Assembly (NCBI GenBank): GCA_046293395.1
Contig: JBKBOU010000002.1
Span: 310,001 to 374,000, forward strand
Origin: CAYNRA01 sp046293395
GTDB lineage: Bacteria; Bacteroidota; Bacteroidia; Cytophagales; Spirosomataceae
Direction: 5' to 3'
DNA: 64,000 bases
Part shown: in pieces, positions 1 to 7,457 of the stretch
How the letters are laid out: every line of letters starts with the position of its first letter
How positions within the stretch are numbered: the stretch's first letter is position 1
The notes under the pieces: model-generated
The model's database searches: none
What the model saw: only the letters and a program-made list of their open reading frames with translations
Told to the model about the DNA's origin: nothing
Made by a program: the position numbers and the translations under genes

Positions 1-138
1 TTCAAGCTCCTGGAGTTTGCCTCCATTTCTACCTGTAAGAATCAACTGATATTTTCCTGTTTCGGCTAATATACGAGCCGTTGCTTCGCCAATTCCGGAC
101 GTTGCGCCGGTGATAAGTGCAATTCTTTTTTGTGTCAT
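1..138 (-). CDS. Short-chain dehydrogenase/reductase (N-terminal part only)
   Basis: The gene runs off the left edge of the window and only its first 46 codons are present, read on the minus strand from an ATG at 136-138. The translation has the TGATSGIGEATA motif, the glycine-rich TGxxxGxG nucleotide-binding turn of the classical short-chain dehydrogenase/reductase family. A TGRN stretch after the second beta strand suggests NADP(H) preference. The substrate cannot be told because the catalytic YxxxK region lies outside. Family assignment is firm; function is open. Confidence 0.85.
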   Translation of the reverse strand, partial: MTQKRIALITGATSGIGEATARILAETGKYQLILTGRNGGKLQELE

Positions 139-213
139 TTTGTATAAAAATAGAGATGTTTCTTGCTAGAATCTCAAATAAACAAAGAATGTTCGAGGAA
201 CAAAGACAATCTT

Positions 214-1587
214 CTATTTTTTCCAGTTCAATTGGTCAAATCGTAGGGCAATTCGCTTTCCTTCTTGCAAACCTAGCTCGTTGTCTAAACGGGTATGAAT
301 CCCGCCATAGAAACGAGAATCGGCAGCTTCCATGGCTGTTTGCCAGAAAGAAGTAAATCTACGCGAACGAAAATCAACGTTGCGCTTACTATCACGCGGG
401 CGACCTTCCCAAGTTGTGTCTAAGAATGTATAATTTTCACCAAAAATACTTGCTAAAACCGTTGCTGCTGTGGCAGACTGCGTGGCATGTCCGGACGTAA
501 ATCCGGGGAACGGAGGTGAAGGCCAAAAAGGAGCCCAATTTGGGTCAATGGTTTTCCGGACATAGGTATAAGGCCGTTCATTCATAAAACGATACTTGAC
601 TTTCCAACACGCCACAAAGGCATCTGAAACAGCTAAACTCACTTTGGCGAACACAAAAGCGGCATCTGACAAAGAAAGGGACGTTCCTTCTTTTTGAATA
701 ACAAGCGAAGCAAGTGACTGAGAATGCCCTGCAGGAGTAAAAGTTTCGCTGGGGTCATCTGCCCACCAAACAGCAATTTCTTTTTCTTCTTGCGTAAGAC
801 GTTTATTTTTTTCGTACACCTCTGCATACATTCGAAAAAAATCAGAAGATTGATTGTAAGAAGGTGCATATAAAATCGGAAATGGAAATGTCTGATTATC
901 CGGATGAAATGTCCGATTCTCTCCCCAAGACGGCAAAAGTGGAATAGCTTGCTTGTTTTCAGTCGGTTCCCAAAGTCCGACTCCTTTTGGTGCTTGGAAC
1001 GAAGCGGGAAAGTTCATCCGAAAACCTTCGTGTCCTCCATCCATTTTTGCATAAGTGAAAATAGCATTTGCCAGCATACTACCTGCCTCTTTGGAGTCCT
1101 GTACAATGGTTTCAGTCAATCCATCCACTTTGTATTTTTCGTTTAATTTTGATTCTAGGGCAGATATTTTAGCATTTGAAAGGGCGGATACTACGAAAAA
1201 CTGGCGGCAAGCGACAGCCTGAGCAGCGTTAATGAGTGTAGGCCAATGGTATATTTTGCCTTTTTCTAATGCAGGTAAATCAGAAAATTCTTGAAGTTGA
1301 CCCACCAGACTTTTGTATTTTTTTGAACTCAATGCTGTACTTTCATATAAGACTAAAGTACAATAACCCAACGCTCGGGCAGTAACGGGTGGAGTAAAAG
1401 CGGGCGATTCTTTGGCGAGTGTTCGTTGCAATTGAGTCCACTCCAAAGCGATTTCAGATGAAATTTCGTCTGAAGAAAAGAACTCGTTGTTGGGTAAAAT
1501 ATTTTCTGATTGTTCGCATCCTATGAATAGAAATGCAAAGCAAAAAGAAAGAAAAACGAAGCGAATTTTGTAAATAGGGACAACCAT
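214..1587 (-). CDS. Vanadium-dependent haloperoxidase / PAP2-superfamily lipoprotein
   Basis: A 457-residue protein with a lipoprotein signal peptide (lipobox FIGC, Cys at about residue 24), so it should be anchored in the envelope. The C-terminal third carries the three phosphate/vanadate-binding signatures of the PAP2 / vanadium haloperoxidase superfamily: K329 followed by RP at 338-339, SGH at 365-367, and R425 with H431 and D435 (SRFYGGIHTRLD). The family includes haloperoxidases, which oxidise halides with hydrogen peroxide, and acid phosphatases. The sequence alone does not decide between them. The large helical N-terminal part and the extracytoplasmic location match bacterial vanadium-chloroperoxidase-like proteins. 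It is a monocistronic-looking minus-strand gene. Confidence 0.85.
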   Translation of the reverse strand: MVVPIYKIRFVFLSFCFAFLFIGCEQSENILPNNEFFSSDEISSEIALEWTQLQRTLAKESPAFTPPVTARALGYCTLVLYESTALSSKKYKSLVGQLQEFSDLPALEKGKIYHWPTLINAAQAVACRQFFVVSALSNAKISALESKLNEKYKVDGLTETIVQDSKEAGSMLANAIFTYAKMDGGHEGFRMNFPASFQAPKGVGLWEPTENKQAIPLLPSWGENRTFHPDNQTFPFPILYAPSYNQSSDFFRMYAEVYEKNKRLTQEEKEIAVWWADDPSETFTPAGHSQSLASLVIQKEGTSLSLSDAAFVFAKVSLAVSDAFVACWKVKYRFMNERPYTYVRKTIDPNWAPFWPSPPFPGFTSGHATQSATAATVLASIFGENYTFLDTTWEGRPRDSKRNVDFRSRRFTSFWQTAMEAADSRFYGGIHTRLDNELGLQEGKRIALRFDQLNWKK

Positions 1588-1667
1588 AAAAATAGGTAAA
1601 TGGTCAATTAGTTTAGTTGTACCAAATAATGTGCCATTTACCTAAAAGATATTCCAACAAGAAGCGA

Positions 1668-2540
1668 TTATTCTTTTTTAAAGAACGGATATTTCAGTTG
1701 TCCCCAAAGAGTTTTGGGAAATTGGGCTAATTCAGGGAAGCCAAGTTTGATATGACTTTCACTTTTCGGGAATACGGCTGTACCAAAAAGGTAATCCCAA
1801 ATACTGAGGGAAATGCCGTAATTTATTCCGTTCGGATGAGTTTCAGGGAGTTCTTCTGCATGATGCCAGAGGTGCATTTGCGGTGTGTTGAAGACATACT
1901 TTAGAGGCCCAATCGGGAGATAAATATTGGCATGATTGAAATGCCCAATGGCAATAGTGAATAAATGTAGCCAGAAAAAATCTGTGAGTCCAAAGCCAAT
2001 CATGGCAAGCGGGAGATATTCAAAGAAGCGATAAATAACCGTTTCCATCCAATGATAGCGTAAATGGGCGGCGAAACCCATTTCTTCAACGCTGTGGTGC
2101 ACCTTATGAAATTCCCACATCCAGGGATATTTGTGAAGAAGGCGGTGGACATTCCATTGGATAAAGTCACGTACGATGAACATCAACAAAAATTGCCCCC
2201 AGATAGGCCAAGAGGCGACATTTAGCGCAACAAGGTTCGTGACCCCAAACAAGCTGAGGAAATCGTTGAATAACTCTACACCTACATTTGAGATGGCGTT
2301 ATATCCAATCAATGCGAACAAAAAGAAATTAAAGAACATATAAAAGGTATCTACGAAAAAATCTTGGCGGAAAATCGCCTGTTCTTTTCTCCACGGAAAA
2401 AGTATTTCCAAGACCCACACAAAAAGCGAGATGGCAATTAACCAGTAAAAGTAATTATGCCAAGATGGGCTGGTTATTTCGTTCCAGAGATACCCCCCGT
2501 ATCCTGCAAATCCGTTCCAAAATATATCTATGTATTTCAT
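1668..2540 (-). CDS. Sterol desaturase / fatty acid hydroxylase superfamily membrane protein
   Basis: A 290-residue integral membrane protein with the His-box pattern of the di-iron fatty acid hydroxylase superfamily: HxxxH at 132-136, HxxHH at 145-149, His200 and His203, and HLWHH at 223-227. These residues ligand two irons that activate O2 for hydroxylation or desaturation of a lipid. Hydrophobic segments lie at about 30-50, 65-90 and 110-130, and again between the second and third His clusters. In bacteria this family acts on lipid acyl chains, carotenoids or hopanoid-like substrates; the substrate here is unknown. The start is an ATG at 2538-2540. A TATTTTTG box on the minus strand (2567-2574) could be its promoter, but no -33 element is visible. 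Confidence 0.88.
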   Translation of the reverse strand: MKYIDIFWNGFAGYGGYLWNEITSPSWHNYFYWLIAISLFVWVLEILFPWRKEQAIFRQDFFVDTFYMFFNFFLFALIGYNAISNVGVELFNDFLSLFGVTNLVALNVASWPIWGQFLLMFIVRDFIQWNVHRLLHKYPWMWEFHKVHHSVEEMGFAAHLRYHWMETVIYRFFEYLPLAMIGFGLTDFFWLHLFTIAIGHFNHANIYLPIGPLKYVFNTPQMHLWHHAEELPETHPNGINYGISLSIWDYLFGTAVFPKSESHIKLGFPELAQFPKTLWGQLKYPFFKKE

Positions 2541-2918
2541 ACTAAGTGAATAAATGCTGTTTGATACAAAAATAGAAATCAGAATAACAATAATCTGTGA
2601 CTATAGGCACAAATACGTTTTGTTTGGAAGAAATGTTCTTGATGCGATGAGGAAAATACGAGGAACTGGAGCGAAGAAGCAAACCAAGAGTTTGAGCTAC
2701 TTTAGCTGATGTATATAAAAAAAGACAAATTTGATCAAGAAATTTAAAAAAATGAATTGAAGCTGAGATGATTGCAAGATTAAAAAAAACTTTATTCCAC
2801 TCATCTTTTCACCATAAAATTTATGAGAAAAACATCCCTTCACGCCAAATTTTAACCCATAAAAAAGGGGAAAAAACCTATTGGTCTTTCCCCTTCTTTG
2901 ACTGTAAGTATGAATTGT
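2541..2918. other. Intergenic region between pgk and the hydroxylase gene
   Basis: This 378-base stretch holds the pgk terminator (2861-2895) and the presumed upstream region of the hydroxylase gene. I see no further gene. A plus-strand open frame from 2768 runs antisense into pgk and has no recognisable features. Confidence 0.5.
2861..2895 (-). terminator. Rho-independent terminator of pgk
   Basis: The arms AAGGGGAAA (2865-2873) and TTTCCCCTT (2887-2895) form a 9-bp stem. Read on the minus strand it is followed by a run of six U (complement of 2861-2866). It lies 24 bases after the pgk stop codon. Confidence 0.85.
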
Positions 2919-4106
2919 TTATGCCAAAGCAGCTACGCCTGGCAAAACTTTCCCTTCCATGTATTCGAGCAATGCACCACCGCCTGTTGAGACGTATGAA
3001 ACGCGGTCGCCCATGCCTGCATTATTGATAGCAGAGGCAGAATCACCGCCACCGATAAGCGAGAATGCGTTATTCTCTTCTGTTGCTTTCACAACGGCAT
3101 TGGCAATTGCATTTGTACCCGTTGCGAAGTTTTCGAACTCAAAAACACCCATTGGGCCATTCCAAAGAATTGTTTTTGATTTAGCCACGACTTCTTCGAA
3201 TAATTTCACAGACTCTGGGCCAATGTCAAGACCTTCCCAACCTGCGGGAATATGTCCTGTCGGAACGATTTGGCGGTTGGCATTATTACTAAAATCATCG
3301 GCACATACATTGTCAAGAGGCATGATGATATTTACCCCTTTTTCTTTCGCTTTTGCAAGAATCTCAAGGGCGAGTTCTTGTTTATCGGCTTCCAACAAAG
3401 AGTTACCAATTTCGCCACCGAGCGCTTTGGTAAACGTATAAGTCATACCCCCGCCAATGATTAAATTATCAACCGTTTCAAGGAGACGTTCAATAATCAT
3501 AATTTTATCTGAAATTTTAGCACCTCCCATGATAGCTGTAAACGGTCTTTCTGCTTTTTCGAGGACACGTTGTGCGTTTTCGATTTCTGCTTGCATGACA
3601 TATCCACAAACGCGGTCTGCGAAGAATTGACCGATGATAGCGGTAGAAGCATGTGCACGGTGAGCTGTTCCAAAGGCATCGTTCACCCAAACATTACCCA
3701 GACGAGCAAGTTTTTCGGCAAATTCTGTATTTCCTTTTTCTTCTTCTTTGTAGAATCGGAGGTTTTCAAGGAGGAGAACCTCACCTGGTTTCAAATCTTG
3801 AGCAAGAGCGACAGCCTCGTCACCGATACAATCGTTCGCGAATTTCACTTGTACGCCAAGCACAAGAGAAAGGGGAGTCACGAGATGTTTGAGGGAATAC
3901 TTTTCGGTCGGGCCATCCTTTGGTCTTCCGAGGTGCGACATCAAGATACAAGCACCGCCATCATTCAATATTTTTTGAATGGTGGGGATAGTCGCTTTGA
4001 TGCGCGTATCATCCGTAATTTCGAATCGCTCGTTCAACGGAACATTGAAGTCAACACGAACAAGGGCTTTTTTACCTTGGAAGTCAAAAGAGTCAAGTGT
4101 ATTCAT
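2919..4106 (-). CDS. pgk: Phosphoglycerate kinase
   Basis: A 395-residue, full-length phosphoglycerate kinase. It transfers phosphate from 1,3-bisphosphoglycerate to ADP in glycolysis and runs in reverse in gluconeogenesis; cytosolic and monomeric. N-terminal substrate residues are visible as RVDFNVPLN (17-25) and SHLGRP (57-62). The nucleotide-binding half contains MGGAKISDK, LWNGPMGVFE and GGGDSASA near the C-terminus. The length is typical of the family. It is monocistronic with its own terminator. Possible minus-strand promoter boxes upstream are TATATTTG (4235-4242) and TAATTTTG (4222-4229), neither with a clear -33 element. Confidence 0.98.
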   Translation of the reverse strand: MNTLDSFDFQGKKALVRVDFNVPLNERFEITDDTRIKATIPTIQKILNDGGACILMSHLGRPKDGPTEKYSLKHLVTPLSLVLGVQVKFANDCIGDEAVALAQDLKPGEVLLLENLRFYKEEEKGNTEFAEKLARLGNVWVNDAFGTAHRAHASTAIIGQFFADRVCGYVMQAEIENAQRVLEKAERPFTAIMGGAKISDKIMIIERLLETVDNLIIGGGMTYTFTKALGGEIGNSLLEADKQELALEILAKAKEKGVNIIMPLDNVCADDFSNNANRQIVPTGHIPAGWEGLDIGPESVKLFEEVVAKSKTILWNGPMGVFEFENFATGTNAIANAVVKATEENNAFSLIGGGDSASAINNAGMGDRVSYVSTGGGALLEYMEGKVLPGVAALA

Positions 4107-4513
4107 GAATCTCTAATAAAAGTGGTTAATAGAATAAAACGAACAAAATTTTGAGGGGGAGGAAGCGCGCGGGGTTGCATATATTGAGAATAATTGAACT
4201 TCCGCAAGAGGGAACATCTCTCAAAATTAGGTAACAAATATAAGATTTTAAATGAGTTAAAAAGGGGGGAAATGGGGATAAATATTCATGCGGGAGTGTA
4301 TTATCCAAGTAAAAGGCTATTTTAGATTAAAATAATACCAATCTAAATAAGTGCAATCGGCTTCTTGCGCGAGATACCTCTTATTTTCAAAGTAAAGAAA
4401 CACAAACTTAGAACAAGTCTTTGGTAATCAAATGATTTACCGTATCTTTGCACCTCTTTTGAGTTCTGTATTCAAGAGAGAGATTAATTTATTCGTCAAA
4501 ATTTTTATTTACC
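4107..4513. other. Intergenic region with divergent promoters of pgk and rpsF
   Basis: This 407-base gap separates two divergently read genes. It contains the rpsF promoter (4420-4450) and candidate pgk promoter boxes (4222-4242). The remainder shows no gene, RNA or strong hairpin that I can recognise. Confidence 0.5.
4420..4450 (+). promoter_or_regulatory. Bacteroidota-type promoter of rpsF-rpsR-rplI
   Basis: TTTG at 4420-4423, a 19-base spacer, then TATCTTTG at 4443-4450. This is an exact match to the Bacteroidota primary sigma consensus (TTTG, 17-23 bases, TAnnTTTG). Transcription should start near 4457, leaving a leader of about 57 bases. Confidence 0.85.
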
Positions 4514-4879
4514 ATGTTTAAAAACCAGTACGAAACAGTGTTCATTTTAACTCCCGTTTTATCTGATGCCCAGATGAAGGACGCTGTTGAGAAATTCAAA
4601 AAAGTGCTGACTGATAATGGTGCTGAGCTATTGAACGAAGAGTCTTGGGGCCTTCGTAAATTGGCATATCCCATCCAGCATAAAACCACGGGCTACTATC
4701 AGTTATTTGAATTTACGGCTCCAGGTGAGCTAGTTCAAACACTCGAAACCGAGTACAAGCGTGACGAGCGCATCATGCGCTTCTTAACTACTAAATTGGA
4801 CAAATACGGTGCTGAGTACGCTGAGCGTCGTCGTAAAGGACAAATTGGTAAAAAAAGAGAAGCTACTGAAGCTAAATAA
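4514..4879 (+). CDS. rpsF: 30S ribosomal protein S6
   Basis: A 121-residue S6, which binds 16S rRNA in the platform of the small subunit together with S18. The ferredoxin-like fold signature starts with NQYETVFILTP at the N-terminus and includes ESWGLRKLAYPI in the middle. A basic, charged tail follows (RRRKGQIGKKREATEAK). It is the first gene of a three-gene operon with rpsR and rplI, 29 bases before rpsR. The start ATG has no Shine-Dalgarno sequence in front of it, only A/T-rich bases, as is usual in Bacteroidota. Confidence 0.98.
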   Translation: MFKNQYETVFILTPVLSDAQMKDAVEKFKKVLTDNGAELLNEESWGLRKLAYPIQHKTTGYYQLFEFTAPGELVQTLETEYKRDERIMRFLTTKLDKYGAEYAERRRKGQIGKKREATEAK

Positions 4880-4908
4880 TTTCAAACACCTCAAAATTAG
4901 GTTAAATT

Positions 4909-5163
4909 ATGTCACTTGTTAATGAACCCGTTGAGCGTAAAGATCAAGCTCGCAAAAAATACTGCCGCTTCAAAAAAGCCGGTATCAAATACATTGATTA
5001 CAAAGACCCTAACTTCTTATTGAAGTTTGTCAATGAGCAAGGAAAAATCCTTCCTCGTCGTCTTTCTGGAAACAGCTTAAAGTTCCAGAGAAAAGTTTCT
5101 ACAGCTATCAAACGTGCTCGTCACTTAGCTTTGATGCCGTACGTAGCGGATGGTTTGAAATAA
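4909..5163 (+). CDS. rpsR: 30S ribosomal protein S18
   Basis: An 84-residue basic protein with the S18 core: YCRFKKAGIKYIDYKD, then ILPRRLSGNSLKFQRKV, then AIKRARHLALMPYV. S18 packs against S6 on the small-subunit platform. It lies between rpsF and rplI, the normal order of this operon. The length is at the upper end for the family because of a short N-terminal extension before the YCRF motif. Confidence 0.98.
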   Translation: MSLVNEPVERKDQARKKYCRFKKAGIKYIDYKDPNFLLKFVNEQGKILPRRLSGNSLKFQRKVSTAIKRARHLALMPYVADGLK

Positions 5164-5200
5164 GAAAGCGAATTTGTAATTCAAAAAAAGATTTAATTCA

Positions 5201-5653
5201 ATGGAAATCATATTAAAAACTGATATCGTAGGCTTAGGCTACAAAAACGATATTTTGGATGTGAAGCCAGGCTATGGTCGCAATTACTTGATTCCTCAAG
5301 GATATGCGATTCTTGCGACTCCTTCCAACAAAAAAATCCTTGCTGAGAACCTCAAGCAAGCTGCTCACAAAGCAGATAAAATCAAGAAAGATGCAGAAGA
5401 TTTAGCAGCTGCTATCGGCGATACTGTTATCACAATCACAATGAAAACGGGTGAAAGTGGACGTATCTTCGGGCGTGTAACGAATACACAAGTAGCAGAC
5501 GTGCTTTTGTCAAGAGGTATCAATGTTGACCGTAAGAAAATTGCTATCGAGGATATCAAAGTGGTTGGCGAATACAAAGCACTTATCGACTTGCACAAAG
5601 AAGTGAAGCACGAAGTCACTGTTGCTGTCGTTTCTGAGGTTGTAGTTGTTTAA
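5201..5653 (+). CDS. rplI: 50S ribosomal protein L9
   Basis: A 150-residue L9. It has the N-terminal RNA-binding domain (MEIILKTDIVGLGYKNDIL and GYGRNYLIPQGYA), a long charged connecting helix at about 40-75, and the C-terminal domain beginning near TGESGRIFGRVTN. L9 binds 23S rRNA near the base of the L1 stalk and limits frameshifting. It is the last gene of the operon and ends 17 bases before a strong palindromic terminator. Confidence 0.98.
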   Translation: MEIILKTDIVGLGYKNDILDVKPGYGRNYLIPQGYAILATPSNKKILAENLKQAAHKADKIKKDAEDLAAAIGDTVITITMKTGESGRIFGRVTNTQVADVLLSRGINVDRKKIAIEDIKVVGEYKALIDLHKEVKHEVTVAVVSEVVVV

Positions 5654-5670
5654 GTAACTCGTCTTCTATC

Positions 5671-5708
5671 ATAAAAAAAGGAAAATCGTACGATTTTCCT
5701 TTTTTTAT
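5671..5708. terminator. Bidirectional terminator between rplI and cytochrome c gene
   Basis: A perfect 38-base palindrome with an A-run on one side and a T-run on the other, centred on CGTACG. It can end the plus-strand ribosomal operon and the minus-strand cytochrome gene that starts at 6039. Confidence 0.92.
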
Positions 5709-5718
5709 GAAGTAACCC

Positions 5719-6039
5719 TTACTTCAATTTTGAAATCCATGTTGCAATCTTCAGCGCCTCAGCTTTAGGCACATTGGCCATCGCAGCCATCGGAGGATAA
5801 CCAGGCCAATTAGATGGCTTCGGCTTGTAGATTAACTCTACTATTTGCTCCGCACTGTACTTCTTTTTTTGCATTATCTCTTTGTAAGAAGGACCAACTA
5901 ACTTTTTGTCAACATTGTGACAAGCTAAACATGTATTTTTCTGTAATAACTTTTGTACATCTGGTGGAATCACCGTCTGAGCAGATGCACCCAAACTAGC
6001 GGCAACCAACATGCCTACGACAACGAGTAACTTCTTCAT
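5719..6039 (-). CDS. Periplasmic class I c-type cytochrome
   Basis: A 106-residue secreted monohaem cytochrome c. The signal peptide ends at ASA (18-20). The haem attachment site is CLACH (37-41), and the distal methionine is probably Met84 or Met87 in YPPMAAM. Size and layout match the c-551/c-552 group, which shuttles electrons to terminal oxidases in the periplasm. It stands alone, so its redox partner is not shown by context. A TATTTTTG box (6106-6113, minus) is a possible promoter element. Confidence 0.9.
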   Translation of the reverse strand: MKKLLVVVGMLVAASLGASAQTVIPPDVQKLLQKNTCLACHNVDKKLVGPSYKEIMQKKKYSAEQIVELIYKPKPSNWPGYPPMAAMANVPKAEALKIATWISKLK

Positions 6040-6298
6040 TGAGATTTATTTAATGGTTATGTGACTGGTTGAACCAAGCGCCTTCTTTGAAACGATAGCT
6101 CAAAACAAAAATACAACTATTCACACTTTTATTTTGTTAAAAACCTGTTAATTGTATTTATTTTTATTTTGATATGTCTCAACTATCAACAAAATTTATA
6201 CAAATCAACTCATTTTAGTTCTCTTTAAAGCATCCTATTTATCGGCTTATGTACCAGGCTACAAATTCATATTTTTTCACCAAACATATTGCATTCCT

Positions 6299-7399
6299 AT
6301 GCTAAGAGTACTTCTCTTCGTATCCTTTTCTTTCCTTTTCTTTCCTTCAAACGCCCAAAAAAAATGGAAAGAAAGACTAAATCCTGACTCTCTCGTAAAC
6401 GGACACGTCAACCTGATTCCCATTCCTATTTTTCAAACGACTCCCGAAACAGGTATTCGTATCGGTTTATCTATGGACTACTTTTTTAATGCAAGCGGAA
6501 ACGACACCAGTACAACTACGAGGGATTCCTACGCTTGGGCACAAGTAAGCTATAGTACCAAACGACAATTACTCTTCGAACCTGCTTGGCAAATTTACAC
6601 AAACAAAGAAACTTGGTATCTGAAGGGCAAAACAGGCTATACTAATTTCTCTGAAAAAGTGTGGAACCTTGGCCCAAACCTACTTCCTTACGACCAATAC
6701 AGCGACTTATTTTATAAAAGAACGTATTTCCAAGGTATATTTGCCAAACGAGTTGGTAAACTATTCGTTGGTCCACAAATTAAATACAGCAATACCTATC
6801 AATTAACAGACTCCCCAACGGAGTCTCTCCAACCCTACTTATTGCCTACTACCGCGTCAGGAATCGGATTGACTGTCATTTTAGACAAAAGAAACAATGC
6901 TTTTAGCCCATTCGAAGGTCATTATATTGAAATGTCATCTGTGCATTACAGACCAGATTTGGGGAGCACCTCTCGTTTTGATGAACTCCTATTCGATGCT
7001 AGATACTATGTTACTTTTCAACAAAAACACACATTTGCATTTCAAACCTTCTACAATGGAATGAATGGAGATGTTCCTTTTCGAGAAATCCCACGCCTCG
7101 GCGGCTCGAATCTTCTGAGGGGATTAACGGAAGGTCGCCAGCGGGACGTACAGTTTGCAGCCGCACAAACAGAATATCGTTATACAATTAATCGTTTCTT
7201 CAAAGCAGCCGCGTTTCTTTCTCTAGGAGCTGTAGCTCCCACAATTGCCCAATTCAAATGGAATCAAGTACAACAAACAGCAGGAGTTGGATTACGGATT
7301 TTGGTCAATGAGAAAAAACAACTCTATTCTAGGTTCGATATGGCTATCTCTAAAACAGATCCCATCGCTTTTTACTTCAAATTAATGGATGCTTTTTAA
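6299..7399 (+). CDS. Omp85/BamA-type outer-membrane beta-barrel protein
   Basis: A 366-residue protein with a signal peptide cleaved after SNA (17-19) and a predicted outer-membrane barrel that ends on an aromatic residue (KLMDAF), as barrel proteins do. The middle and C-terminal part resembles the bacterial surface antigen (D15/Omp85) barrel, with LDKRNNAFSPFEGHY and a GGSNLLRGLTEGRQRD segment like the conserved L6-loop RGF region. No POTRA repeats are present, so it is a barrel-only member rather than BamA itself. Substrate unknown. It is monocistronic with its own terminator. Confidence 0.8.
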   Translation: MLRVLLFVSFSFLFFPSNAQKKWKERLNPDSLVNGHVNLIPIPIFQTTPETGIRIGLSMDYFFNASGNDTSTTTRDSYAWAQVSYSTKRQLLFEPAWQIYTNKETWYLKGKTGYTNFSEKVWNLGPNLLPYDQYSDLFYKRTYFQGIFAKRVGKLFVGPQIKYSNTYQLTDSPTESLQPYLLPTTASGIGLTVILDKRNNAFSPFEGHYIEMSSVHYRPDLGSTSRFDELLFDARYYVTFQQKHTFAFQTFYNGMNGDVPFREIPRLGGSNLLRGLTEGRQRDVQFAAAQTEYRYTINRFFKAAAFLSLGAVAPTIAQFKWNQVQQTAGVGLRILVNEKKQLYSRFDMAISKTDPIAFYFKLMDAF

Positions 7400-7400
7400 G

Positions 7401-7438
7401 AAAAAAGGGTTGCTAATTTTAATTAGCAACCCTTTTTT
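7401..7438. terminator. Bidirectional terminator between barrel gene and ppiD-like gene
   Basis: Perfect 18-bp arms (7401-7418 and 7421-7438) with an A6 run on one side and a T6 run on the other. It serves the plus-strand barrel gene and the minus-strand foldase gene. Confidence 0.92.
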
Positions 7439-7457
7439 AATACCAATACGCGATAAA

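Noticed and set aside
2768..3028. Plus-strand frame of 86 codons overlapping pgk
   Set aside because: Most of it is antisense to the pgk C-terminus and its terminator. There is no domain and the composition is that of a shadow frame.
2959..4154. Plus-strand frames of 160 and 194 codons across pgk
   Set aside because: They are antisense shadows of a highly conserved gene and have no recognisable product.
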